The notes: generated by a model from the sequence alone, not told the origin. A DNA stretch of 20,829 nt from Chara braunii (GCA_003427395.1 BFEA01000513.1:210351-231179); one strand, 5' to 3'; shown: positions 7,341 through 15,926, counted from the first letter of the stretch. Numbers and translations are program-made.

Positions 7341-9080
7341 GTAGATCCAACAGTTAGCAGATGGATCGCCTTCATTTGGACATATGATTTTAAGCTGGAA
7401 AAAATTCTCACTGAGAAGAACAGAGCGGATGACTTAAGTCGAATTGCGTGGCGAGAAGAAGAAGAAGATGTGAATGGAACAATTGAAGAGTCTGCCTATG
7501 TTGATAATTTCCTTAATGAGAAAGATGATGAGGATTATGAGGCCCCATGCTCCTACAAGTGGAGTCTGTGGCCTGAAGAGAGAGACAGTTGGGGAGAAAT
7601 CTCAAGTGCATACGTTTATGAATCGATTCTTGGGAAAGAGGAAGAAGATGAGCCGAACGATTAGTATGCTAAAATCAATGTTGCAGCAGTGACTGCTCAT
7701 GAGATTGAGGGATGTTCAGGTTCAAAGGAAGAAGAAGAGAGTGAAAAGAAGAAAGAAGAGATATTTTTCTTCCTTGAAGAATATGATGAAAATTATCAAG
7801 AGATTGGCAGGAAGATGGAAAGGGAGCAGCTAAAAGAATATTATTGTAAAGATTCAAGGAAGAAATTCAGACTAAAAAGAGGACATCTCTTTGTGGATGG
7901 TAAGGAAGGCTTACCTCCACTAAGATTGGTCCGTGGTAAAGAGAGGCAGGTAAAGATAATTGTTGCTCTGCATGAAGGGGTCGCTGGTGGCCACAGGGCT
8001 GCTGAGGTTACCTACTCCAAGACTGTCAGACTCTACTTCTGGTCTGGCATGAGAGACATGATTTTCAGATATTGTAAATCATGTGTCTTATGTCAGAAGA
8101 GGTCTACCGCAAGGATGATTGAGCCTCTATTCCCTACAATCCTGGTAGAGCCAGGTAGTAGAGTTCATCTGGATCTCATCACTATGCCTCCAGGCAAGGG
8201 TGGGATGAGATACATACTAAACATGAGAGATAATTTCTCTGGATACGTTGAGGCAAAGGCTTTGAAAAGGAAGACAACCGAGCAATTGGCTGATTGGATA
8301 GAGGAAGTCTATCTCAGGTATCCTTTTATCGGAGAATTTGTCTCGGACAGAGGATCAAAATTTAGAAATGAGGTTGTCAGAAGAATTACACTCAGATTGG
8401 GTGTCAGAATTCGGTATGTGACTACTTACCATCCTCAAGCGAATGCACCTGTTGAAAGAGGCCACAAAACTCTGAAAGATTCATTAGCCAAGTGGTGTGA
8501 AGGGAAACTCATCAATTGGCCAAAGGAGTTAAGAGTTGCTGTATATGCTGATAATATCACAGTCAAGAGAACTACTGGTTATGCACCTTTTACTCTGTGG
8601 TACGACCGTTATGCTGCATTGCCTATTGAAAGTATTGTCAAGACATGATCAAGTCAAGAAAGTGACAGGAATTATTCTATTTCAGAACTCCTTTAGATCA
8701 GAATGAGGCAGATATCTGAAGTCGATCAGGCAGTGATGGATGCAGCAGAGAGAATGACATCCAGCAGACTATCGGATCAAGAAAGATGGAACAAGAAAAA
8801 ATATATAAGGAAAAAGAAATTGAAGATTGGAGATGTTGTCCTTCTGTTTGACAGTTCCCTTGAGACACAATAGACTAAAAGGTTGGAGCCTCGATGACTT
8901 GGTCCTTACAGAATCACAGGAGAGGCAGAATGCAAGGTTTATGAGATCTCAGAAATGGATGGATCCAGGGTTCATGACATGGTATCAGGGTCAAGACTTC
9001 GTAAGTTTATCTTCAGAGACCCTGACTTGATCCCTACAGTGACTCCAAAGAGAGGAAAGAGAAGTCAACCATCCAAGTAA
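7341..9080 (+). pseudogene. pol: RNase H end and integrase of pol
   Basis: Integrase inserts the DNA copy. The first 120 codons finish RNase H (YDFKLEKI, NRADDLSRIAW) and an acidic linker, up to TAG 7662-7664. The zinc domain has His codons at 7971 and 7992 and Cys codons at 8082 and 8091 (CVLCQ). The catalytic core has Asp 8172 (HLDLI), Asp 8346 (VSDRGSKF) and Glu 8454, with exactly 35 residues between the last two. In-frame stops follow at 8646, 8694, 8871 and 8895, yet the frame clearly continues: KIGDVVLLFDSSLE, LEPR-stop-LGPYRITGE, ISEMDGSRVHD and RLRKF form the usual C-terminal module. It ends at TAA 9078-9080. The stop in LEPR-stop-LGPY sits where related integrases have Trp. Confidence 0.9.
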
Positions 9081-9333
9081 GAGAACGGCCATAGAGGACT
9101 GAGAAAAAGTACAGTAAGACACTGAGACCGTGAGGCTCAGTTAGCAGCAGACAATGATCATTCTTGCATAGTCAATTCAACATTTCAGTTTTAGTACTTC
9201 AGTTTCAGCCTCTCAGTTTCAATATTCCAGTTTTCAGCAAGTCATTTCATTTATCTATTTCAGCAAGCAACTAAGTTAATGAGATTATATCTTTGATGCA
9301 GTGTTGCAGTCGTTCCATGAGTGTCAAATCCTA
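9081..9333 (+). other. 3' untranslated stretch after pol, TTTCAG-rich
   Basis: No gene. From 9170 to 9260 the sequence is a loose repeat of TTTCAG/TTCAGC words, the same vocabulary as the spacers around B4 and A5 near 18.2-19.4 kb. It probably belongs to the 3' untranslated part of the element. Confidence 0.5.
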
Positions 9334-9346
9334 AGAGTGGGGAGTA
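9334..9346 (+). promoter_or_regulatory. candidate polypurine tract
   Basis: AGAGTGGGGAGTAA, followed at 9349 by TGTGAGTAC, a plausible LTR start with the usual TG. Polypurine tracts prime plus-strand DNA synthesis and lie directly before the 3' LTR. Supported only by position and composition. Confidence 0.4.
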
Positions 9347-9465
9347 ACTGTGAGTACAGTTCTGGGAGCATTGACGCAGTGTCAAGATCTGAGAAACTCA
9401 TGGCTGTGGCACATCAAATGATATAAGCAGTATTATTCTCATCACAAAGAGAAAGCATGGTGGGA

Positions 9466-9661
9466 ATAAAGAAGTTCAGTTCTGTCTGATTAAAAGTTAT
9501 CAGCAGAAGGATTTCGTGTCTCTGACTAAGTTGTCCATCCAAGAGATTCAGATGAAGGCAGACATAAAGAAGTTCAACTTTACTTGACTGAGAGTGGTCA
9601 GTAGAGGGACTTCGTGCTTCTTGGCTAAGGGTCTGTCTTCACTCAGATGAGGGAAGGGACC
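9466..9661 (+). repeat. 98-bp imperfect tandem duplication
   Basis: ATAAAGAAGTTCA occurs at 9466 and again at 9564. The rest of each unit matches loosely: GTCAG-AGGACTTCGTG-type words, GACTAAG against GGCTAAG, and CAGATGA at the end of both. Confidence 0.6.
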
Positions 9662-9862
9662 TCTCTGAGATCAATGTTTCAGTATTTCCTTGAGACTGAC
9701 GGGACGTCTCTTTGAAAATAAATCTCAGTTGAGGGAAGAGACCTCTCTGGGGCTAGCACTAAGCTCTTTGCTTGAGGCTGAAGGGAGGTCTCTTGCGAAC
9801 TCTTAGTGTTGGCTAACATGTTATTGTTCAGTGTCTCTTGAGGCTGAAGGGACGTCTCTTGA
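9640..9862 (+). repeat. tandem units with GGGACCTCTC and GGGACGTCTC cores
   Basis: GAGGGAAGGGACCTCTCTG (from about 9648) and GAGGGAAGAGACCTCTCTG (from about 9731) lie about 84 bp apart. Each is followed by a CTGACGGGACGTCTCTT-type word (about 9696, 9778, 9843). Two further copies of the latter word lie at 10290 and 10480. The words are near-inverse to one another, so the units could fold. Confidence 0.55.
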
Positions 9863-9989
9863 GAAATGTTTGTCCTGTTATGGGGGCATAGGCAGTCTGC
9901 TTGTGGGGAATTGTATACTTGTCTGACTGCCTGTGCTTGTTGTTATCTTCACTAACCTCAGATGTTGTTGATTGTCGGGGCCAGCCAGA

Positions 9990-10162
9990 GCCTTACCGCA
10001 GTCGGTTGCAATCTGGTGGGGTCAGCAGGTCCCCGACGCGAGTGTCGAATTCCGTAGTCAGCTGAGGCTAAGACTCCGGGAGTCTGGCCCATGAGGCTAA
10101 AAGGGGTGAACTGGAACCCTACCGCAGTCAGAGGATGCAATCCAGTGAGGTTCGCCAGAGCC
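9990..10162 (+). repeat. two-copy repeat with TACCGCAGTC core
   Basis: CTTACCGCAGTC...TGCAATCTGGTGGGGTC (from about 9991) and CCTACCGCAGTC...TGCAATCCAGTGAGGTTC (from about 10118) are diverged copies about 127 bp apart. Confidence 0.5.
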
Positions 10163-10397
10163 TGGAATTGTGGTTAGACCGGGTCCCACGTTCAAAAATC
10201 TGGGCGGGGCAGCCAGCGCCCTTGGCCAAAAGCTGGTATGTGAGCCGGTCCCTGACCGTGGTGGTCAAATCCAGATTTGGGACGGTTGACTGACGGGACG
10301 TTTACTGTCATAGAGTGACCAGACCCGCTATAGTCTGGGTGTCGTGGCAAGAGTGCCAAAGGGCTGTCATACCCGAGTAGTGGTAATGGTTGGTCCT

Positions 10398-10519
10398 GAC
10401 CTGAAGGCAGGTCAAAGGGGCTGTCAAGACAAATGGTCTGACTGGTCCTGGCCTGAGGCGGGCCGAATGAGGTATGTCAGACTGACGGGACGTCTGACAT
10501 TCCTGGCCAGTGGTGGGCC
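10398..10519. repeat. three spaced hairpin words
   Basis: GACCTG-AAGG-CAGGTC (10398-10413), GGCCTGAGGCGGGCC (10450-10464) and GGCCAGTGGTGGGCC (10505-10519), spaced 52 and 55 bp. All follow a TCCTG word. The first is a perfect 6-bp stem. The others keep a 4-bp GGCC/GGCC stem. Confidence 0.5.
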
Positions 10520-10534
10520 GAAAACAAGGCAATC

Positions 10535-10540
10535 AATAAA
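10535..10540 (+). terminator. candidate polyadenylation signal
   Basis: AATAAA in the plus orientation, inside the candidate LTR and followed by AT-rich DNA. It could end the element transcript. Supported by the hexamer and position only. Confidence 0.3.
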
Positions 10541-11040
10541 CCCTGGGTGTGAAGAGTTGTTATGTATTAATTATTATTTATTCTTTTATTTATAGGTTTT
10601 ATTTTAATTTATTGATGCTTGACTGATGGGTGTCAGGGGGTCTGCTTGCTGGGGAATGGTTGTTGTCTGTGGGACTTGCTGGTTTTGCAGGAATGCAAAT
10701 ACTTATCTGAAGTTCCCAGTCCAGAGAAAAGAAGAAGGGTTTGGTATCCCCTCCCGTTTGTCTGAGAAGTTGAGGAGACGCCTCACTCAGACCAGAAAAA
10801 GAAAACAAGGGTTTGATATCTCCATCAAGTGAGGAGCTGAGAAGATGTCTCTCAGACCAGATAACGGAAAAGAGGGTTTGGTATACCCTACTCCCATCAT
10901 AGCAGATAGAGTGAGTACCCTCGTTACTGGGGTCATCCCTGATATAGATTCCTGATCAAGAGCTGAGGTAACCTCCATGTGAAAGGGTCAACAGTCGAAC
11001 AAGTCAAACATTCAGACAGAATCCTTCTTAAAATTTTATT

Positions 11041-11059
11041 TGGTGGCCGACAAGCGGCC
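11041..11059 (+). other. primer-binding-site-like sequence
   Basis: TGGTGGCCGACAAGCGGCC begins with TGG, as expected for a site complementary to a tRNA 3' CCA end. It lies at the right end of the candidate LTR. If real, it would mark the start of a second internal region, so the 9349-11040 repeat would be shared by two tandem elements. I did not match it to a specific tRNA. Confidence 0.25.
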
Positions 11060-11165
11060 TGGTTCATGAGGAACCTGCATCCCTGACCTTAAGGAAGCCA
11101 AACTCTCAAGCCTGGGACGCTATGAAATGGACTGGATTGAGAACTTTATGAGCCAAAAATCAGAT

Positions 11166-11636
11166 TCAAAAGGCTGAAAAGAAGTCACGCTTATATAAGA
11201 CGTAAAAGACAGTCATGAGCTCAAGTTGAAAGAGAAAGAGGAGAAAGAAGATGCTGAAAAAAACACAGTGACTGGGATGATGGGGTGATGAGACAGTACA
11301 TGGAACAGAGGGGGGCGGAACGGGCACTATCGCCTTGCTTACGGCAGAGGTAAAAGGAGCTCTGGGGATATAAGGAGGAGAAGAGGCGCTAGGAGTATCA
11401 TAGCGCACGTCGAACTTTTTGCGAAGGAACTCCATTATGTTTGGTGATGAAGTTCTCTCGTACCACCCTCCTAATGGGTAGCGAGGGTGTGGCCTTAAAC
11501 GGCCATAGCCTCGCGGCTCCTCATCTTCCTCCTCCTCTGAGCTATAATCCCGTCGTGCCCTAGCTGGCGGTTCTTCCTTTGCTTTCCCTCCTTTTTCTCC
11601 TCTTCCTCTACCCTGTCCTCGGCGTGCCTCAGGCAT
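11166..11636 (-). CDS. hypothetical protein with charged N-terminus and hydrophobic tail
   Basis: Not recognised. I chose the Met at 11634-11636 because the residues before it look like read-through of AT-rich DNA. An upstream Met at 11693 is possible. From this start the protein is 156 aa. Residues 1-45 are rich in Arg, Gly, Lys and Glu (MPEARRGQGRGRGEKGGK, DYSSEEEEDEEP). Next is a more ordered stretch with PRYPLGGWYERTSSPNIMEF and LRKKFDVRYDTP. Then comes a Pro/Ser/Val-rich part, and a hydrophobic end (FFSIFFLLFLF) that derives from a pyrimidine tract and may be spurious. It is opposite in orientation to the gypsy element. The composition recalls retroelement capsid N-termini, but nothing is diagnostic. 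Confidence 0.3.
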   Translation of the reverse strand: MPEARRGQGRGRGEKGGKAKEEPPARARRDYSSEEEEDEEPRGYGRLRPHPRYPLGGWYERTSSPNIMEFLRKKFDVRYDTPSASSPPYIPRAPFTSAVSKAIVPVPPPSVPCTVSSPHHPSHCVFFSIFFLLFLFQLELMTVFYVLYKRDFFSAF

Positions 11637-11738
11637 GATGTCAAGTGAAGCCGCTGTTAAGCAAAGGATAAAAGACAGAGGATTTATCTCCAAGGGCTAT
11701 GACTGAGAATACTATACGAGTGAGATTTATAAAGGCAA

Positions 11739-12110
11739 GACTATAAATGCACCGGCTATGAAGAATTATGGTACACTGCATAAGAGAGGAGAAGAGCGCT
11801 AAGAGGAGAGGTAGGTATTAAGTGAGAAGATAGCTGTTGAGCGAGAAAGAAAACTCCGAGAAAGAAAGGTTAACGCAGAGAGGGAAGGTTGGCATAAGAA
11901 AACTAGCGCTGAGGCGCAAAGAGAGAAGGCTAGATTACAAAGTGAGAACGAGCGCTGGAGGAGAGTGCGACCATAAAAGGGAAGATGAGAGCAGAAAAAG
12001 AAAACAAGCGCTATGAGAGAAACCCAGCGCAGAGAGATGGTTAGTGCAAAAAGAAAAGGGTGAGCGCTAAGAGAGCGGACGAGCGCAGAGAGAGAGCGAG
12101 CGCTAAAGAA
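11739..12110. repeat. purine-rich degenerate array with AGCGCT words
   Basis: The palindrome AGCGCT occurs at 11795, 11905, 11951, 12007, 12063 and 12099, with AGCGCA variants at 12026 and 12082. Each sits in GAGAGA-type purine DNA. Spacing is irregular (36-110 bp). Translation on the minus strand gives a repeating SLSAL-type peptide, which I regard as a by-product. Confidence 0.55.
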
Positions 12111-12120
12111 TTGCACAAGA

Positions 12121-12535
12121 ATGCAGCACGGACATCAACGCAAGCCACATCGGAAGTGGATGAAAACGTCAACGATTGTAGCTGTTTTATACACCGGGTT
12201 GCGTCGCAGAACTTTGACCCAGCAGGGACGCTGGGTAGGGGTTTGGTATTATGTCGGAGGGCGCGGTGTCCGGCCCTCCTCCGTGTGCCAAGTCCCTACC
12301 TGGTACCTGGGCTATAGTATGATGTGGACCAGTCCCGGTGGCGTTGCCCTCGGCAAAAGTGGTGCGCCACAGGACTTCCATTGGTCCACGCAGACTCGGC
12401 GCCCTGTTGTACAGCAGAGCACTACCGGCCTGTGGTCGTGGTAGCCACCGGGTTTGACCTGGGACGCGAGAGCACACAGACCGGCGCAGTCTTTTCTACT
12501 GCGCACTGAATGACTTTAGCAGGGTTATGGGTTAG
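12121..12535. other. GC-rich stretch without a recognisable gene
   Basis: Visibly GC-rich compared with its surroundings. Short overlapping open frames occur on both strands, but none has a family motif or a convincing start. No RNA gene seen. Confidence 0.4.
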
Positions 12536-12726
12536 GTGCATGACACTGACAACAGTCAGAGAAAAAAAAAGCTAACCAAGGGCTTAACCAACGCGGCTAG
12601 ACTACTAGCCTTAGTTCGAGGAAATCTGATGGCCTCTGGTCCCCAGCTATCGCCGTGTTTCATCTTTTATTATTACTATCGCTGTAAATATTTGTGGTTA
12701 TCTTTTTTTTCTTTTCAGCGTCCCTT

Positions 12727-12756
12727 GTTGGTCTGCTGCTTCGTGGGGAGGCCAAC
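12727..12756. repeat. hairpin 1 of a matched pair
   Basis: GTTGGTCT (12727-12734) pairs with AGGCCAAC (12749-12756) with one G-T pair and a 14-base loop. It is preceded by a T-rich tract and, further upstream, an ATTATTACTAT stretch, as in hairpin 2. Confidence 0.55.
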
Positions 12757-12985
12757 AGATTGGGCTCCGAGTCCTGCTTGTCTGGGCTCCGCGCGGTAGG
12801 ACCCCGGTAGCCATGTTGAAGAGTAGGTATAGTGAGGTCTGAAAAGGGAAAAAATATGAAAAAGAAAGAAGGAAGGAAAAAAGACCGGAAATCGGGTTTT
12901 AAATTTGTGCGTGAACTTGGGGCGCTGTTCGGGAGAGGCTGCAACATGGAGAGATTCTGAAAACGCCACCCTTTCCCTTTCTGCG

Positions 12986-13048
12986 ATTGTTATTACTATT
13001 TTTATTACTATTATTATTATTAGTATTATTAGTATTATATTTAGTTTT
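12986..13048. repeat. ATT/ATTACT microsatellite
   Basis: Irregular tandem TTATTACTATT and ATTATTATTAGT words. A much shorter counterpart lies at 12668-12680, upstream of hairpin 1. Confidence 0.7.
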
Positions 13049-13069
13049 CCTATTTTCGGTTTTTCACCT

Positions 13070-13099
13070 GTTGGCCTGTCATCTCACGAGAAGGCCAAC
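13070..13099. repeat. hairpin 2 of a matched pair
   Basis: GTTGGCCT (13070-13077) and AGGCCAAC (13092-13099) are perfect 8-bp arms with a 14-base loop. Arm length, loop length and upstream context repeat those of hairpin 1, 343 bp earlier. Confidence 0.6.
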
Positions 13100-13658
13100 G
13101 GTTCGTATTTTGAACTCATCGACCCACAGCCTAAGTAGGCCGACCCCATGTATGCCGTCTGTGGGCTAGCTCTGATCTGGCGCTGTGCGGTAAGGTCCCA
13201 AAAGAAAGGCGACCCACGACCGCATCCGTAGGAGGCCTATCACCCCCCTATGGAGGGTCATAAGCCCCCTCCTTACCATCGGATACGAGCACCCGGTAGT
13301 CTGCTTTTGAAGTGAAAAGGTGCGTCGTCGGTAATACATTATGGGATTACTGTGTCTAGCCTGTGGTAATGAGATTTGATCGTTGGCGCCTCGCTTTCTC
13401 GCTTTTCATTTTCCTTTTGTGTAGACTGTTTTTCTTTAAATTAATTAATATAAAAGTTATAGAAAGCCAGAGTGCAGAAGTCTAAAAAGGGATACTAGAG
13501 ACTCTCGTTTAGAGCACAGGGGTCGCGGCCTCACTGGGTGTTATAAAAAGGGAGATTGCTCTTGGGTTTCCGAGAGAGCATGTGAGGCTGACGTGCTGCG
13601 AATAGAGGNGAAACGCTGAGGCTGTATTCTCCCAGNGGCCTAAGTCCTGTTCTGGCCT
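13100..13658. other. non-coding stretch with N bases
   Basis: No convincing gene. It contains a pyrimidine/purine mirror (CACCCCCCTATGGAGGG, near 13241) and TATAAAAAG at about 13541, which could be a TATA box for the frame at 13659. Ambiguous bases at 13609 and 13636 show low sequence quality. Confidence 0.4.
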
Positions 13659-13913
13659 ATGCCNTCTAGTGCGGTACGAGCGAGTAANGTTCTAAGCGTT
13701 GGCTATTGTGGGCGTGGCTATCTCTGGGTGGCTATGGCGTTGCATGGGTATANACCCTGCTATTGGTACCACCAGATTCGGTGGAAGCCTATGTCCGGGG
13801 AGGGGCCCTGGATTACGACCATACTCAATTATGATGGGGGTGACGAGCTGAGGCTGAGGATCAACGTGGAGGGAGGAAAAGAGGAGGAGATGCGGACTGA
13901 TGGAAGGCTATAG
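13659..13913 (+). pseudogene. A6, diverged family A fragment
   Basis: An 84-aa frame from ATG 13659 to TAG, with three N-containing codons. Its second half reads CYWYHQIRW, then a variable loop (KPMSGEGP), a strand (WITTILNY), and DELRLRINVEGGKEEE. This follows the family A order RYE, loop, hydrophobic strand, YDVRIYVP plus charged tail, with loop length close to that of the other copies. The C-terminal half of the domain (PxPP and DW motifs) is missing. The first 35 residues have no counterpart. I regard it as a truncated or degenerate relative. The match is by eye and weak in identity. Confidence 0.35.
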
Positions 13914-13940
13914 GACGCTATCACAGAGACGAAAGATCGT

Positions 13941-14195
13941 GTGGAAAGGCACTGCAGAAGGGACGGTGTGACGGCGAAAATGCAGGTAACGGTCTCATAT
14001 CATGAGACCGAGACGTCGATGGACACGGCGGACTGGGAGCAGGCCCACCTGGAACGAGACTCAGGTGGAGACAGCGAGATGAGCGAGGCGGAGGACCGGG
14101 AGACGGACCTCAGGTCCTGGATCAGACCAGGCAAGATCCAGAGGCATCACCGAGCTGCGAAGCCGGTGGAAGAGGGATGTGAGGCCAGCTCATGA
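13941..14195 (+). CDS. hypothetical charged protein after A6
   Basis: An 84-aa frame that begins at a GTG-type codon, so the start is doubtful. The first ATG is inside, at the residue before QVTVSYHETET. The stretch MQVTVSYHETETSMDTADWE recalls the B3 N-terminus (MVRVTYSLYRDKTAGWE). The B core (ALxLxxxQS) does not follow, and the rest is acidic then basic low-complexity sequence. It may be a broken family B copy paired with A6, or a chance frame in GC-rich DNA. Confidence 0.2.
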   Translation: MERHCRRDGVTAKMQVTVSYHETETSMDTADWEQAHLERDSGGDSEMSEAEDRETDLRSWIRPGKIQRHHRAAKPVEEGCEASS

Positions 14196-14447
14196 CAACT
14201 GATGCCACGAGGCCGTAGGACTCGGGAAAAACAGGGCAAAGGGAGGAAACGTGCGTGAGGCGAGAGGGGAATCGATACGTGTGGCACGAGAGACATTCGA
14301 CAGAGGTCGTGCGAGAAAGAGAGAGAAGGTCAACGCGTGGAAGAGAGGAGAGGAAGTTGACGTCAACACTGCAGACCATGCACTAGAATGTGAAGTGAGT
14401 GATTGGGACGTGTGGAGTACTGGGGGCGACACCCGAGGCAGTTAAGC

Positions 14448-14543
14448 CCATACCTGGTCGACGCGTGGCGTGGTCAAGGGACGATAGAGTGCATGTTGGC
14501 GAGAGGAGGGCGCAAGTATGTTGATGTCAAGACGAGCCCGGGT
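14448..14543 (+). pseudogene. possible further family A trace
   Basis: The translation PYLVDAWRGQGTIECMLARG followed by YVDVKTSP has the family A order of PY/RYE, short loop, hydrophobic strand and YDVR-like strand, with a loop 4-5 residues shorter than in A1. No ATG opens the frame and no C-terminal motifs follow. Low confidence. Confidence 0.2.
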
Positions 14544-14619
14544 CTTCACGTTCTTCACCCACTCTGCTGGGGCAGGCAATTGGAGAGTGGCGTGTGGCCG
14601 GTACTCGTGAGCAACTGAG

Positions 14620-15780
14620 AGCCGAGGAGAGGAAGGCTAGCTGCGGCCTACTAGCAACGCAGAGGGGAGAGGGAATTGATGGATGACATTTGGCCGCCAT
14701 TGGACCTAGCTCAGCAGCAAAGAAAAACGACCGACCAAAGTGAGCTTCTGGGTGTAGTATGAGCGCTCCCTCTCGGCTTCTCCATGGACAGTAAGGAGGC
14801 GTGAGATAGTTAGACTGGGCCGCAGCTCTTCTTGGTGCGCATTGGAGGGCACGAGTTGAACTTGACGCGATTGACGCCAACCATAGTTTTTCGCTCCAGC
14901 AAGATGCTCTTCCGTTAGGTGAGCAAAGTGGCTACACTGTGGGGGTCTTGGTGCAAAGCTTGAACTAAGCATGCACATGTGTTCCCCCAGCCTTGGCACC
15001 ATCACTATTGGCCAGTAATGTGTATACTTAGGCGAGATGTGACAACCAAGAAACATCAGAAGTACGCATTGGGCTGGGGTCTGTGTGACACACGTCTCCA
15101 CGGAAAGCTGTAGAGAAAAGAAGGATTCGACATCGTTCCCTTTTGTGGGCGTGCATATGAGACTTCAGGGGCAAGTCATGACTTACGTGGTAGAGGTGGC
15201 AGAGTGTCAAGAGTCGTGAGTAATTGTTTGACGGTAGGAAGCCCGAATGTGAAAGAGAGAAGAAGAGCAGCTAGAGGAGACGACCTGGGAGGACTCTTGC
15301 ACAAAACATGTGATGGCAATTATTGAGCGCCACATTCTCTCGTATTGTGCACACTTGCTGGGCGTCACGGGAGAAGTCCTCAGGCGGGGAGTGCGGGATA
15401 CGTCCTCTATTGGAGAGAACAAGCGAAGGAAGGCAGGAGGGAAGAGTGCTCCTGTTGAGAAAAAGAAGACTCTACTTACCTGGTCCATCTGCGCCCAGTC
15501 TCCTTTTTACGAACGCCAGCCATTCACCATCCGAGGGTTAATCAGGCAGATCGATTAGTAAGAGCGGCCCATGGTAGGGGCCTTGTCAGAGCTAGTCTTA
15601 TTCGTATAATGGGAAGGTGCTCGAAGGCTTGGTAAGGGGGACTAAGGAAAGCATTAATGACATTGTTGTTGAGTACCTTCTGAAAAGTTTTCTGTCCTCA
15701 TTTTGACGAAGCTTCTAGATAAGATGCCAAATAACTCTGAATAATTTCCCTCCTTCCTATCGCCTATCCAACTTTCTTTT
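14620..15780. other. stretch without a supported gene
   Basis: Several open frames of 60-130 codons occur on both strands and overlap one another. None has a recognisable motif, a consistent codon bias or a neighbour that supports it. I see no RNA gene, LTR or terminal repeat here. Confidence 0.4.
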
Positions 15781-15820
15781 CCTAATCGGTTTAATCGGTT
15801 TGACTGATTAGGTCGGCCGA
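15781..15820. repeat. stem-loop with duplicated 9-mer
   Basis: TAATCGGTT is repeated exactly at 15783-15791 and 15792-15800. CCTAATC (15781-15787) pairs with GATTAGG (15806-15812). The palindrome TCGGCCGA follows at 15813-15820. Confidence 0.5.
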
Positions 15821-15926
15821 TCAGGCTGTGTAAGTAAGGAAACGACAGGTTCACTATAAACAAGGTATATCAGAGTGAGAAAGTAATACAAGCTTATGGC
15901 TACAGCTAAGATACACCAGGAAGGAG

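Larger units (their letters stand above)
201..9348 (+). mobile_element. decayed Ty3/gypsy element with small ORFs in front of gag
   Basis: The coding order is small A/B ORFs (201-3259), gag, protease, RT, RNase H and integrase, all on the plus strand. Having RT before integrase and a D,D35E integrase with a GPY-type C-terminal module is the Ty3/gypsy pattern. No LTR separates the small ORFs from gag, because only 59 bp lie between them. If the 5' LTR exists, it is therefore left of this window or left of the small ORFs. Frame changes near 4800, 5418 and 5790 and seven in-frame stops after 6000 show it is non-autonomous. The gag-pol part is certain. Counting the small ORFs as part of the element is an inference from orientation and spacing. 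Confidence 0.65.
9349..11040 (+). repeat. candidate 3' LTR, rich in internal repeats
   Basis: This non-coding stretch follows the polypurine-like tract and ends just before a primer-binding-site-like sequence at 11041. It contains several families of short tandem repeats, listed separately, and AATAAA at 10535-10540. No second copy lies inside the window, so an LTR pair cannot be shown. I do not see a clean terminal CA at the right end, which weakens the call. It could also be a 3' untranslated region plus unrelated repeats. Confidence 0.35.

Noticed and set aside
778-8897. UGA read as Trp (alternative genetic code)
   Set aside because: Some TGA stops fall at Trp positions, but TGG is used for Trp throughout, TAG and TAA also interrupt pol, and catalytic residues are lost. 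Decay explains all of it.
8827-9030. 67-aa open frame starting MEMLSFCL
   Set aside because: It is a shadow of the integrase C-terminal module, whose true frame reads KIGDVVLLFDSS and continues to 9080.
11799-12116. Leu/Ser-rich minus-strand protein with SLSAL repeats
   Set aside because: The peptide periodicity is the translation of the AGCGCT/GAGAGA purine array and shows no independent coding signal.
12727-13099. tRNA genes at the paired hairpins
   Set aside because: Only one stem is present. No cloverleaf, box A or box B could be laid out.
14122-15488. Minus-strand open frames of 80-130 codons
   Set aside because: They overlap each other in GC-rich DNA and have no motifs. Stops are rare there by composition.
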